A stretch of 6,770 nucleotides of DNA from Deltaproteobacteria bacterium (GCA_016234985.1 JACRNK010000171.1:1-6770), one strand, 5' to 3'. Counted from the stretch's first letter, positions 1 through 6,299 are shown. Made by a program: numbers and translations. The notes: generated by a model from the sequence alone, not told the origin.

Positions 1-510
1 CAAGGCACAGTGCTTTTATATGTGAAGCAAGGCATTGAACCGCTGCCGCTAATTGACGGCGGAACCGCAGAGGACAATGATATGCTGGAAATCCCTGACA
101 GGCTTGAATCATGCACCATGAACACGCCCGGTATAGGAGGGCTTGGCGCGGGCATTGAATTTTTGTCGAAACAAGGCGTGGAAAAAATAAGGAGGCATGA
201 AGAGGGGCTTATAAGGCAGATATTAGATGGTTTGAAAAGAATAAATGGGATACAGATTATTGGCCCTTTGGATGAAAAGAAAAGGACATGTCTTGTTTCA
301 TTCAATATTGAGGGCAAAGAGCCTTCTGATATCGGGGACAGATTAGATAATGAATTCGGCATTATGCTTAGATGCGGCCTTCACTGCGCCCCTCACGCGC
401 ATAAGTCTGCCGGCACATACCCATCAGGCGCTGTTCGGGTAAGCCCCGGGTATTTTAATACCACAAAGGAGATTGAGGAGTTTTTAAGGGCAGTGAGGGA
501 GATATGTTAA
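1..510 (+). CDS. Cysteine desulfurase family protein (aminotransferase class V), C-terminal part, 5' end outside window
   Basis: The open frame runs from base 1 with no start in the window, so this is the last 169 residues of a protein usually about 380 long. It begins QGTVLLYVKQG, the strand that follows the PLP-lysine loop in this family, so the PLP lysine lies just outside the window. Visible family marks are NTPGIGGLGAGIEFL, the RCGLHCAPHAH loop with the candidate persulfide cysteine (fragment residue 129), GAVRVSPGYFNT, and an EIEEFL C-terminus. The HCAP loop and short tail resemble the EF2568-like branch of class V aminotransferases rather than classical IscS or NifS; that assignment is from memory of the family. 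The expected reaction is cysteine to alanine with sulfur held as enzyme persulfide, feeding Fe-S or tRNA sulfur pathways in the cytoplasm. Its stop overlaps the tsaD start (ATGTTAA), which suggests translational coupling. Confidence 0.88.
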   Translation, partial: QGTVLLYVKQGIEPLPLIDGGTAEDNDMLEIPDRLESCTMNTPGIGGLGAGIEFLSKQGVEKIRRHEEGLIRQILDGLKRINGIQIIGPLDEKKRTCLVSFNIEGKEPSDIGDRLDNEFGIMLRCGLHCAPHAHKSAGTYPSGAVRVSPGYFNTTKEIEEFLRAVREIC

Positions 511-1604
511 TCTTGGGCATTGAATCCTCATGCGATGATATGGCTGCTGCTGTGGTAAAAGACGGCAGGCATATCCTTTCAAATGTTGTGTCATCTCAGG
601 ATGCGATACATCACAAATACGGCGGCATTGTGCCGGAGCTTGCCTCAAGAAGACATCTGGAAACGGTTATCCCTGTTGTAGAAGAGGCATTACATCAGGC
701 AAAAATCACATTGGATGAGATAGATGCCATTGGCGTTACACAGGGGCCTGGATTAGTCGGCTCCATACTTGTGGGCCTCTCATTTGCAAAGGCTGTCAGC
801 TATGTAAAGGACATACCCTTTGTCGGAGTGAATCATATAACGGCACATCCCATGGCAGCGTTCTTGGAAAGGAAGTCAGAAGTCAGGAGTCAGGAGTCAG
901 GAGTAAATGCAAATACTCCGAACTCCGAACTCCCGACTCCGAACTTTCCTTTTATCGCCCTTGTCGTTTCCGGCGGCCACACTACTATTTTCAAATTCAA
1001 GGATTTTGATGATTATGAGATTTTGGGGCAAACCAGAGACGATGCGGCAGGCGAGGCGTTTGATAAGGTTGCAAAACTTCTGGGTCTCGGCTACCCGGGC
1101 GGCGCTGTAATAGACAGGCTTGCAAAAAAGGGGGACTCGTCTAAAATAGAATTTACGCGGCCATACATATCAAAGGATACCCTTGATTTCAGCTTCAGCG
1201 GCATAAAAACCGCGGTTTTAAGCTATATTAAGGAGATGAGAAAACTCAACCCTGAAGGGTTGAGTTACAAGGTAACTCAAGGCTTTAGCCTTGAAAAATC
1301 AACGATGGTAAACGACCTTGCTGCGAGTTTTCAGGAGGCGGTGGTTGATGTATTGACAGACAAGGCTGTTTCAGCATGTAAGGCTAATAACATAGACAGC
1401 CTGGTTGTTTCCGGCGGTGTTGCATGCAACAGCAGGCTGAGGGAAAAAATGCAAATCAAATCCAATGACAACGGCATAAAACTTTTTATCCCTGAACCAA
1501 GCCTATGCAGCGACAACGGCGCCATGATTGCGGCGGCAGCGTATCAGCTTTTAAAAAAGGGAAAGATGGGCGGGTTTGATATGAATGCGATACCAAGCAT
1601 GTAA
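504..1604 (+). CDS. tsaD: tRNA N6-adenosine threonylcarbamoyltransferase TsaD
   Basis: TsaD transfers threonylcarbamoyl from threonylcarbamoyl-AMP to A37 of ANN-decoding tRNAs, working with TsaB and TsaE in bacteria. Seen here: ESSCDD near the N-terminus, GGIVPELASRRH, TQGPGLVGS, metal ligands H111 and H115 (in NHITAH), VVSGGHT, DDAAGEAFDKVAKLLGLGYPGG, FSFSGIKTAV, VVSGGVACNSRLRE, and the SDNGAM metal aspartate at residue 337. At 366 residues it is about 30 longer than typical bacterial TsaD. The excess falls in two places: residues about 123-147 (between AAFLE and FPFIALVVSGGHT) and about 247-264 (between SYIKEMR and VNDLAASFQEAVVDVL). Both coincide with palindromic DNA, described as separate repeat features. 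The ATG overlaps the upstream stop by 7 bases and has a GAGGGA ribosome site at 495-500. The core motifs are complete, so the enzyme is probably active. Confidence 0.96.
   Translation: MLILGIESSCDDMAAAVVKDGRHILSNVVSSQDAIHHKYGGIVPELASRRHLETVIPVVEEALHQAKITLDEIDAIGVTQGPGLVGSILVGLSFAKAVSYVKDIPFVGVNHITAHPMAAFLERKSEVRSQESGVNANTPNSELPTPNFPFIALVVSGGHTTIFKFKDFDDYEILGQTRDDAAGEAFDKVAKLLGLGYPGGAVIDRLAKKGDSSKIEFTRPYISKDTLDFSFSGIKTAVLSYIKEMRKLNPEGLSYKVTQGFSLEKSTMVNDLAASFQEAVVDVLTDKAVSACKANNIDSLVVSGGVACNSRLREKMQIKSNDNGIKLFIPEPSLCSDNGAMIAAAAYQLLKKGKMGGFDMNAIPSM
868..953 (+). repeat. Heptamer-repeat palindromic element inside tsaD, in frame
   Basis: The left arm at 872-904 is a run of heptamers: GAAGTCA twice, GGAGTCA twice, then GGAGT. 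A 10-base loop follows (905-914). The right arm at 915-947 is ACTCCGA, ACTCCGA, ACTCCCG, ACTCCGA, ACTTT. Folding left on right gives 24 Watson-Crick pairs and one G-T out of 33 positions, mostly as GGAGT/ACTCC blocks separated by two-base mismatches. Short AAAGG and CCTTT flanks extend it weakly. Translation gives ERKSEVRSQESGVNA, then a proline-rich TPNSELPTPN stretch not expected in TsaD. Because the unit is 7 bases, each arm is read in all three frames. The plus orientation has no stop, while the reversed left arm (TGACTCC) would supply TGA. It is probably a copy of a dispersed genomic repeat; only this copy is visible. Confidence 0.85.
1243..1294 (+). repeat. Three overlapping perfect inverted repeats inside tsaD, in frame
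   Basis: Three perfect inverted repeats are packed into 52 bases. The first is 1243-1266, with 11-base arms (AACTCAACCCT / AGGGTTGAGTT) around GA. The second is 1260-1280, with 9-base arms (TTGAGTTAC / GTAACTCAA) around AAG. The third is 1277-1294, with 8-base arms (TCAAGGCT / AGCCTTGA) around TT. The middle one shares bases with both outer ones, so either the two outer hairpins form or the middle one does. AACTCAA occurs as a direct repeat at 1243 and 1274. The stretch encodes TsaD residues about 247-264 (LNPEGLSYKVTQGFSLE), where related proteins usually have a short linker. This supports a small palindromic insertion kept in frame. A role in mRNA folding is possible but not shown. Confidence 0.82.
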
Positions 1605-1607
1605 CCA

Positions 1608-2444
1608 ATGAAAAACATCCCTTCTCTACTCAAATCATACGGCTTCTCTCCCTTAAAAAAATTCAGCCAAAACTTCCTCACAGATGAACGGATTGCCGGA
1701 AAGATTGTTGATGCGCTTGAATTGACGGCAGACGATACGGTAATAGAAATAGGCCCTGGTCTCGGCATGCTGACAGAGCGGCTGTTGGACACAGGGGCAA
1801 AGGTTGTGGCAATAGAGATAGATAAGGGGTTTGCAGATATTCTTGATAAAAAATTCGGCAGCAGGGATAATTTTAAAAAAATAATATGTCAAGATGCGCT
1901 CAAGGTTTCATATACAGAGCTTTCAGCCGGATACGGCAAAAAATTTAAGGTGGTTTCCAATCTTCCGTATAACATCTCAACCCCCGTTATATTTAAACTC
2001 CTTGAGCAGAGGGAGGTATTCTCCACGCTTTTGCTTATGCTTCAAAAAGAGGTGGCTCAGAGGATTGTTTCTCAGCCGGATACGAAAGAGTATGGTGTCT
2101 TGTCTGTATTTGTTCAACTCCTTGCGGATGTGCAGATTGAGTTTGATGTGCCGCCGTCCTGTTTTTATCCTGCACCCAAGGTGTATTCGTCTGTTGTGCG
2201 GTTTGATATGCTTGACGAGCCGAGGATTAAAACGGATGATATTGCTTTTTTCAAAAAGGTTGTCAAGGCTTCTTTCGGGCAAAGGAGAAAGACTCTGTTT
2301 AACGCCTTAAAGGCATTAAAACTGCCTGTTTTGCAAATCAGAAGCGCGCTTGAATTATCCGGCATAAACCCGCAGAGGCGAGGGGAGACGCTTACCCTTG
2401 AGGAGTTTGGCATATTAAGCAATGAGTTGAATAAAATAGTATAA
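1608..2444 (+). CDS. rsmA: 16S rRNA (adenine1518-N6/adenine1519-N6)-dimethyltransferase RsmA (KsgA)
   Basis: RsmA dimethylates two adjacent adenines in the helix 45 loop of 16S rRNA using S-adenosylmethionine, late in small-subunit assembly. Its loss gives kasugamycin resistance in many bacteria. Motifs seen: KFSQNFLTDERIAGKIVD at about 18-35; the SAM-binding EIGPGLGML at 47-55; the acidic end of strand 2, VVAIEIDKG, at 66-74; the catalytic motif IV NLPYNIS at 118-124; PPSCFYPAPKV at 182-192; QRRKTL at 225-230; and the C-terminal helical domain with NPQRRGETLTLEEF. The length of 278 residues is normal. The ATG lies 3 bases after the tsaD stop with no strong ribosome site in front, so translation probably depends on coupling to tsaD. 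Nothing in the sequence looks damaged. Confidence 0.97.
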   Translation: MKNIPSLLKSYGFSPLKKFSQNFLTDERIAGKIVDALELTADDTVIEIGPGLGMLTERLLDTGAKVVAIEIDKGFADILDKKFGSRDNFKKIICQDALKVSYTELSAGYGKKFKVVSNLPYNISTPVIFKLLEQREVFSTLLLMLQKEVAQRIVSQPDTKEYGVLSVFVQLLADVQIEFDVPPSCFYPAPKVYSSVVRFDMLDEPRIKTDDIAFFKKVVKASFGQRRKTLFNALKALKLPVLQIRSALELSGINPQRRGETLTLEEFGILSNELNKIV

Positions 2445-2467
2445 CATCTTTAAAACAAAAACATTTT

Positions 2468-2473
2468 AAGGAG
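2468..2473 (+). promoter_or_regulatory. Ribosome binding site of cutA
   Basis: AAGGAG lies 6 bases before the ATG at 2480, inside the 35-base AT-rich gap after rsmA. The gap holds no recognisable terminator or promoter, so read-through from rsmA is likely. Confidence 0.7.
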
Positions 2474-2479
2474 ATTGTT

Positions 2480-2800
2480 ATGAAAAAATATATCCTTGTT
2501 TTGATTACCGCAAGCTCTTTGCAAGAAGGGGAAAAGATAGGCAGCACACTTGTGAAAGAAGGGCTGGCAGCGTGCTGCAATATCATCCCTGAGATAAAAT
2601 CCATCTTTAAATGGAAGGGGAAGCTTTGCAAAGAAAAAGAGGTTCTTCTGCTGGTAAAAAGCAAGACAGCTCTGTTTAAAAAATTGAAGGATAGGGTCAG
2701 GAAACTCCACAGTTATGAAACGCCTGAGATTATAGCCTTTCCCATAGAAGCAGGTCTTAAGGATTATTTTAAGTGGATAGATGAGGTTTTAAAGGCGTGA
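2480..2800 (+). CDS. cutA: Divalent-cation tolerance protein CutA
   Basis: CutA is a small cytoplasmic trimer with a ferredoxin-like fold, related in shape to PII signalling proteins. It was named for copper tolerance in E. coli, but its general role is unsettled. Family marks over 106 residues: ILVLITASSLQEGEKIGSTLVKEGLAACCNIIPEIKSIFKWKGK at the N-terminal half, EVLLLVKSK at 54-62, and the signature LHSYETPEIIAFPIEAG at 76-92, ending with YFKWIDEVL. A second cysteine follows the usual one in AACCN, giving a CC pair at residues 32-33. Length is typical and the start is fixed by a good ribosome site. The stop region overlaps a possible GTG start of the following glycosyltransferase, so the two genes are likely cotranslated. 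Confidence 0.95.
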   Translation: MKKYILVLITASSLQEGEKIGSTLVKEGLAACCNIIPEIKSIFKWKGKLCKEKEVLLLVKSKTALFKKLKDRVRKLHSYETPEIIAFPIEAGLKDYFKWIDEVLKA

Positions 2801-2802
2801 AT

Positions 2803-3489
2803 ATGTCCATCTTCTCTGTTGTAATCCCGACCTTGAATGAGGAATCCGCTCTTGAGGGCGCCTTAAAGTCAATCGGCCAAGACACGGAGATTATTGTTGT
2901 GGATGCAGGAAGCAATGATTCCACAATCAAAATAGCCGGAAAATTCACAGAAAGGGTTATCCTGTCAGAGAAGGGAAGAGGCTCTCAGATGGATAACGGG
3001 GCAAGAATTGCGACAGGCGATACATTCCTTTTTCTTCATGCAGACACAAGGCTTCCGGATGACTGGAGGGAAAAAGTTGCAGAGGCGCTAAAAGATGCTA
3101 AAGTTGTTGGGGGAGGGTTTAGGCTTAGAATCGACTCCAAGAGATTTCCTTTTCGTATTATAGAAGCTATGGTTAATCTTCGGTCAAGATACCTTGGGCT
3201 TGTTTACGGGGACCAGGCTATATTTGTCAAAAAACAGGCTTTCCTGCAAGTCGGCGGATTTAAAGGACTTCCTTTGATGGAAGATGTGGACTTAACGGGA
3301 AGGCTTAAAAAACAAGGTCGGGTTGTTTTGCTGGATGCGGAGGTCATCACCTCTCCAAGGCAGTGGGAGAGGAAAGGTGTCTTAAGAACAACATTAAGAA
3401 ACTGGCTCTTTTTGAGCCTTTATTATCTTGGCGTCTCGCCGGAAAGATTATATAAAAAGTGTTATGCGTCCAATAAAAAAGACCCTTGA
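2803..3489 (+). CDS. Family 2 glycosyltransferase, TIGR04283-like (arsenosugar-biosynthesis-type)
   Basis: This is a GT-A fold glycosyltransferase of 228 residues with no membrane segments. Seen: the N-terminal nucleotide-sugar strand FSVVIPTLNEE at 4-14, IIVVDAGSNDST at 30-41, the subfamily-like EKGRGSQMDNGARIATGD at 56-73, FLHADTRLP at 77-85 (the metal-binding DxD region), VYGDQAIFVKK at 134-144, and MEDVDLTGRLKK at 159-170 with the probable catalytic acid. The RG-x-QM-x-x-GA and FLHADTRLP blocks are what I recall for TIGR04283, a family named for an arsenosugar link. The usual TIGR04282 partner is not in the window, so the substrate is unknown. I chose the ATG at 2803 because AAAGG at 2791-2795 sits 7 bases before it. 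A GTG at 2797, overlapping the cutA stop, would add two residues. The 3' end overlaps the next gene. Confidence 0.88.
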   Translation: MSIFSVVIPTLNEESALEGALKSIGQDTEIIVVDAGSNDSTIKIAGKFTERVILSEKGRGSQMDNGARIATGDTFLFLHADTRLPDDWREKVAEALKDAKVVGGGFRLRIDSKRFPFRIIEAMVNLRSRYLGLVYGDQAIFVKKQAFLQVGGFKGLPLMEDVDLTGRLKKQGRVVLLDAEVITSPRQWERKGVLRTTLRNWLFLSLYYLGVSPERLYKKCYASNKKDP

Positions 3490-3802
3490 AAAAAGGCGGT
3501 GCGGCTGTTATAGTTTCAGAAGCTATATTGAAGAAATAAGACACAGGATTCTTCCAATCCTGCAACGTTATGAAGTTAAAAGAGCAGGCCTGTTTGGTTC
3601 ATGTGTCAGGGGAAAAATGAAAGCTGACAGTGATATTGATATCCTGGTGGAAATTGGAAAGGATATCAGCCTGCTTGATTTTGTGGGGTTCAAGTTAGAG
3701 CTTGAGGAGGTATTGAAAAATAAAGTAGATCTTGTGGAATACAAAACTATCAAGCCTCTTCTTAAGGAAACTATTTTAAAAGAACAGGTAATGATTCTAT
3801 GA
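3464..3802 (+). CDS. Minimal nucleotidyltransferase, MntA-type antitoxin of a HEPN/MNT pair
   Basis: The protein has the minimal nucleotidyltransferase core. GS at 45-46 is followed by ten residues and then D57-x-D59 (SDIDILVE), and a third acid is present at D89 in KVDLVE. This matches the GSx10DxD pattern of MNT proteins that AMPylate and neutralise a partner HEPN toxin. The active site looks complete. I chose the ATG at 3464, giving 112 residues and a 26-base overlap with the glycosyltransferase gene. A TTG at 3428 would add 12 more residues, and no standard start lies further downstream before the conserved core. The first 20 or so residues (basic, with a C-G-C) are unlike the usual short lead-in to this domain, and the ribosome site is weak. 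The start could therefore be recycled from glycosyltransferase sequence. The stop overlaps the HEPN start as ATGA. Confidence 0.87.
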   Translation: MRPIKKTLEKRRCGCYSFRSYIEEIRHRILPILQRYEVKRAGLFGSCVRGKMKADSDIDILVEIGKDISLLDFVGFKLELEEVLKNKVDLVEYKTIKPLLKETILKEQVMIL

Positions 3803-4152
3803 AGCGGGACATGAGGCTGTATATTGAGGATATTTCGGAATGTATTGCAAGGATAGAAGAGTATACAAAGGAGATTACTGAAAAAGATTTCTATAAAAAT
3901 ACTCAGATTCAAGATGCAGTTTTAAGACGTTTTGAAATTATAGGCGAGGCTGTAAAAAATATTCCTCAAGATTTTAGAGATAAATACCATGACATACCCT
4001 GGAAGAAAATCGCAGGAATGAGGGATATTCTTATACATGAATACTCTGGAGTGAGTCTGGAACGAACATGGAAGGTTGTTAAGGAAGACCTCTTTGTTCT
4101 TAGGGATAAGATATTAAAAATAAGGAAAGATTTGGAGAAGACGACAGAGTAA
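3799..4152 (+). CDS. HEPN-domain RNase toxin, HepT-like (DUF86)
   Basis: This 117-residue, mostly helical protein follows the MNT gene with a 4-base ATGA overlap, the standard layout of HepT/MntA modules. The signature is RDILIHEY: R75, four residues, H80, one residue, Y82. It matches the RX4HXY motif, in which the arginine and histidine serve RNA cleavage and the tyrosine is the residue modified by the partner MNT enzyme in characterised systems. Flanking conservation includes [17 protein letters not shown] at 40-56, [10 protein letters not shown] at 66-75 and a tryptophan at 91. All key residues are present, so it is likely an active toxin or cleaving RNase. Whether it acts in cell stress or phage defence cannot be told from sequence. 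Confidence 0.92.
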   Translation: MKRDMRLYIEDISECIARIEEYTKEITEKDFYKNTQIQDAVLRRFEIIGEAVKNIPQDFRDKYHDIPWKKIAGMRDILIHEYSGVSLERTWKVVKEDLFVLRDKILKIRKDLEKTTE

Positions 4153-4165
4153 ATATCTATTTGAC

Positions 4166-4171
4166 AGGAGG
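4166..4171 (+). promoter_or_regulatory. Strong ribosome binding site that fixes the aldolase start
   Basis: A full AGGAGG lies 7 bases before the ATG at 4179. An upstream TTG at 4161 would precede this site, so the ATG is the better start. It is the strongest ribosome site in the window and suggests high expression of this gene relative to its neighbours. Confidence 0.8.
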
Positions 4172-4178
4172 TTCGACT

Positions 4179-5624
4179 ATGGAGTTTAAAAAATCAGTTT
4201 CGGATATTCACGACTGCCTGAAAGGCATTATAAAAATAGAAAAAGACAAAGTAGCGGTGCAGGATGAAAAGAGACTGAGAGCGGCGGTTGACGGGCTTGT
4301 CTATAACGCTGTATTTAACTCCGACAAAGAGATAAAGGCCAATTGCAGATGGATTATCAAATCTGCCGCTTCGTCTATGGGCATACAATCTGCGTCAATT
4401 CAGGGGCTTTATGAGGCTATGGGGAGGGGAGATGTCCGCGGCTTTACAGTGCCTGCTGTGAATATTAGAGGCCTTGCCTATGATACTGCAAGGGCATTAT
4501 TCCGGTCAGCCTTGAAAAATAAGGCAGGCGCATTTATCTTTGAGATAGCCAAAAGCGAGATGGGTTATACAGACCAGAGCCCTTATGAATATGCAACGGT
4601 TATTATTGCCGCTGCATTGAGAGAGGGTTACAAAGGGCCTTTATTTATTCAGGGAGACCACTTCCAGATAAACCCAAAAAGTTACGCGCAGGATAAGGAA
4701 AAAGAAATTAACGGATTAAAAGACTTGATAACAAAGGCAGTTAATGCCGGTTTTTACAATATAGATATTGATTCGTCAACTATCGTGGATTTAAGCAAGC
4801 CGAATGTTGTGGATGAGCAACGGCCTAATTTTGAGGTTACGGCGCAGCTTACGGAATTTATAAGGGATATTGAGCCGGACGGCATTACCATATCCATCGG
4901 CGGCGAGATAGGCGAGGTTGGCGGAAAGAATTCCACTGAAGAGGATTTAAGTGTATTTATGGACAACTATCTTGCAACCCTTGTTAGAATGGGCAACAAC
5001 ATGAAGGGCATAAGCAAGATGAGCATCCAGACCGGCACAAGCCACGGCGGCGTTGTTTTGCCGGACGGCACAATCGCAAAGGTCAAGGTGGATTTTGACA
5101 CCATTGAAAAACTTTCCAATCTGGCGCGCAAGGCTTATGGTCTTGCAGGCGTTGTGCAGCACGGCGCATCAACGCTTCCCGACGACGCCTTTGACCTGTT
5201 TCAGAAAAGAGGCGCGGCAGAGGTTCATCTGGCAACAGGATTTCAGAATATGCTCTATGACAGCAAATATCTTCCTGAAAATCTCAAGCAGGAGATTTAC
5301 AAATATCTGCATGAGAACATGGCAAAGGAGAAAAAAGAAGGGGAGACGGATGAGCAGTTTATATACAAGACAAGAAAAAAGGGATTAGGCCCGTTCAAAG
5401 AAAAATTCTGGAATCTGCCTGCGTCTGCCAAAGATGCGATTGGAAAAGAACTTGAGCAGAGGTTTGACTTGTTGTTCGGCAAATTGAAGGCCGTTAACAC
5501 ATACGATATCGCCGCAAAATGGGCGAATCCGGTAAATATTCCGTTAAAACTTGAAAACGATATGGCAGGGGTTGCCTCAGAAGGCAAAAAGGTAAAACAG
5601 GAAAAAGGGGACAGGGGGGAATAA
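4179..5624 (+). CDS. Class II (metal-dependent) fructose-bisphosphate aldolase-like protein, long form
   Basis: The protein has 481 residues against about 280-360 for usual class II aldolases. After an N-terminal helical region (1-75) unlike the family core comes the barrel: MGRGDVRGFTVPAVNIRG at 81-98, FIQGDHFQ at 156-163 with catalytic D160 and zinc ligand H161, ISIGGEIGEVGG at 238-249, TSHGG with H289, and VVQHGAST with H328. The spacings H161-H289 and H289-H328 parallel H110-H226-H264 of E. coli FbaA, so the zinc site looks complete. The next block, normally N-x-D-T-D in FBP aldolases or N-V-A-T in tagatose-bisphosphate enzymes, reads EVHLATGF at 348-355. The usual asparagine is thus histidine. 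A charged C-terminal region (about 365-481) is also extra. It probably cleaves or condenses a ketose phosphate with DHAP or a similar compound; the true substrate is open. Confidence 0.85.
   Translation: MEFKKSVSDIHDCLKGIIKIEKDKVAVQDEKRLRAAVDGLVYNAVFNSDKEIKANCRWIIKSAASSMGIQSASIQGLYEAMGRGDVRGFTVPAVNIRGLAYDTARALFRSALKNKAGAFIFEIAKSEMGYTDQSPYEYATVIIAAALREGYKGPLFIQGDHFQINPKSYAQDKEKEINGLKDLITKAVNAGFYNIDIDSSTIVDLSKPNVVDEQRPNFEVTAQLTEFIRDIEPDGITISIGGEIGEVGGKNSTEEDLSVFMDNYLATLVRMGNNMKGISKMSIQTGTSHGGVVLPDGTIAKVKVDFDTIEKLSNLARKAYGLAGVVQHGASTLPDDAFDLFQKRGAAEVHLATGFQNMLYDSKYLPENLKQEIYKYLHENMAKEKKEGETDEQFIYKTRKKGLGPFKEKFWNLPASAKDAIGKELEQRFDLLFGKLKAVNTYDIAAKWANPVNIPLKLENDMAGVASEGKKVKQEKGDRGE
5613..5620 (+). 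promoter_or_regulatory. G-rich ribosome binding site of the cytochrome b561 gene
   Basis: AGGGGGGA lies 5 bases before the ATG at 5626, within the last codons of the aldolase gene. The two genes are separated by one base, so they are probably cotranscribed and translationally linked. Confidence 0.6.
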
Positions 5625-5625
5625 T

Positions 5626-6291
5626 ATGGAAAACCAGGAAGATTACAAGGCGGTAAAGATTTGGGACTGGCAGACAAGGATACTGCACTGGTTGAATGCG
5701 CTTCTTATTATTACCCTTGCAATCCTTGCCTTGAGTTTTGAAATAACAGAAGAACTCAACATGCCGAAACAGGGCAGGGAGGTTCTCAAAGAGACGCACG
5801 GCATAATAGGTTATTTTTTTATTGCAACCTTTGTCTTGAGGATTATATGGGGGTTTATCGGAAATGAATATGCAAAATGGCGGGATATAATTCCATTTAC
5901 AAAAGAAAAATGGCAGGCCATAGGCGCTAACATTAAGTGGTATTTGAGCGGTTTCAGGACAAAACCCCCTGTTGCGCTCGGCCATAATCCGCTTGCCTCG
6001 CTTTTTTATATGCCGCTCTTTATTGTTTTAATCAGCCAGGCTATTACAGGCCTTATGCTTGCCGGCCTTGCATTTAATTTTTTCCCGGGTTCTTTGTTTT
6101 TTGGAGGGTGGGGTGAGGCGGCAAAAGAATCCTTAGAGGATATTCTTAAAGCGGTTCATGAATTGGGCTTCTTTTTCATCATATTCTTTTTTATCGCGCA
6201 TATAGGCGGCTTGATTGTTCATGAGATAGGCGAAAAGACCGGGCTTTTTTCTTCAATGATACATGGAAGAAAATATCTGCCAAAGGAATAG
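5626..6291 (+). CDS. Cytochrome b561 / Ni,Fe-hydrogenase-type b-type cytochrome, membrane subunit
   Basis: This is a four-helix integral membrane dihaem cytochrome b of 221 residues. The N-terminus KIWDWQTRILHWLNALLI is the family lead-in. Predicted helices lie at about 22-40, 58-79, 124-147 and 178-199. Histidines placed as haem ligands are H21 (start of helix 1), H58 (ETHGIIGY, helix 2), and H178 and H192 (helix 4, AVHELGFF and AHIGGLIVHE). GHNPLASL at 119-126 is another strong family block before helix 3. Such proteins pass electrons between quinone and a periplasmic partner such as a c-type cytochrome or hydrogenase. No partner subunit is present downstream, because the next gene is on the other strand. 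The upstream aldolase has no obvious link to electron transfer, so its partner must be elsewhere or supplied in trans. Confidence 0.92.
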   Translation: MENQEDYKAVKIWDWQTRILHWLNALLIITLAILALSFEITEELNMPKQGREVLKETHGIIGYFFIATFVLRIIWGFIGNEYAKWRDIIPFTKEKWQAIGANIKWYLSGFRTKPPVALGHNPLASLFYMPLFIVLISQAITGLMLAGLAFNFFPGSLFFGGWGEAAKESLEDILKAVHELGFFFIIFFFIAHIGGLIVHEIGEKTGLFSSMIHGRKYLPKE

Positions 6292-6299
6292 CGGGCTGT

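Noticed and set aside
872..947. The heptamer array considered as a CRISPR or VNTR locus
   Set aside because: The units are contiguous without spacers and the two arms are opposed, so a palindromic element fits better than a CRISPR array or a simple tandem repeat.
1331..2422. Open frames on the minus strand and in the other plus frames across tsaD and rsmA
   Set aside because: They show no family motifs, lack ribosome sites and lie wholly within genes with complete conserved motifs.
3546..3562. Small inverted repeat AGGATT-CTTCC-AATCCT in the MNT gene as a possible terminator or operator
   Set aside because: Six-base arms without a T run inside a coding region are expected by chance.
4161..4189. 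TTGACA followed 17 bases later by a TTTAAA-like box, resembling a promoter before the aldolase gene
   Set aside because: The TTGACA overlaps the ribosome site and the -10-like box lies inside the coding sequence, so a transcript from it would lack the ribosome site and the start codon.
5494..5985. A minus-strand open frame of 163 codons spanning the aldolase-cytochrome junction
   Set aside because: It crosses the boundary of two well-supported genes, shows no recognisable domain and has no ribosome site of note.
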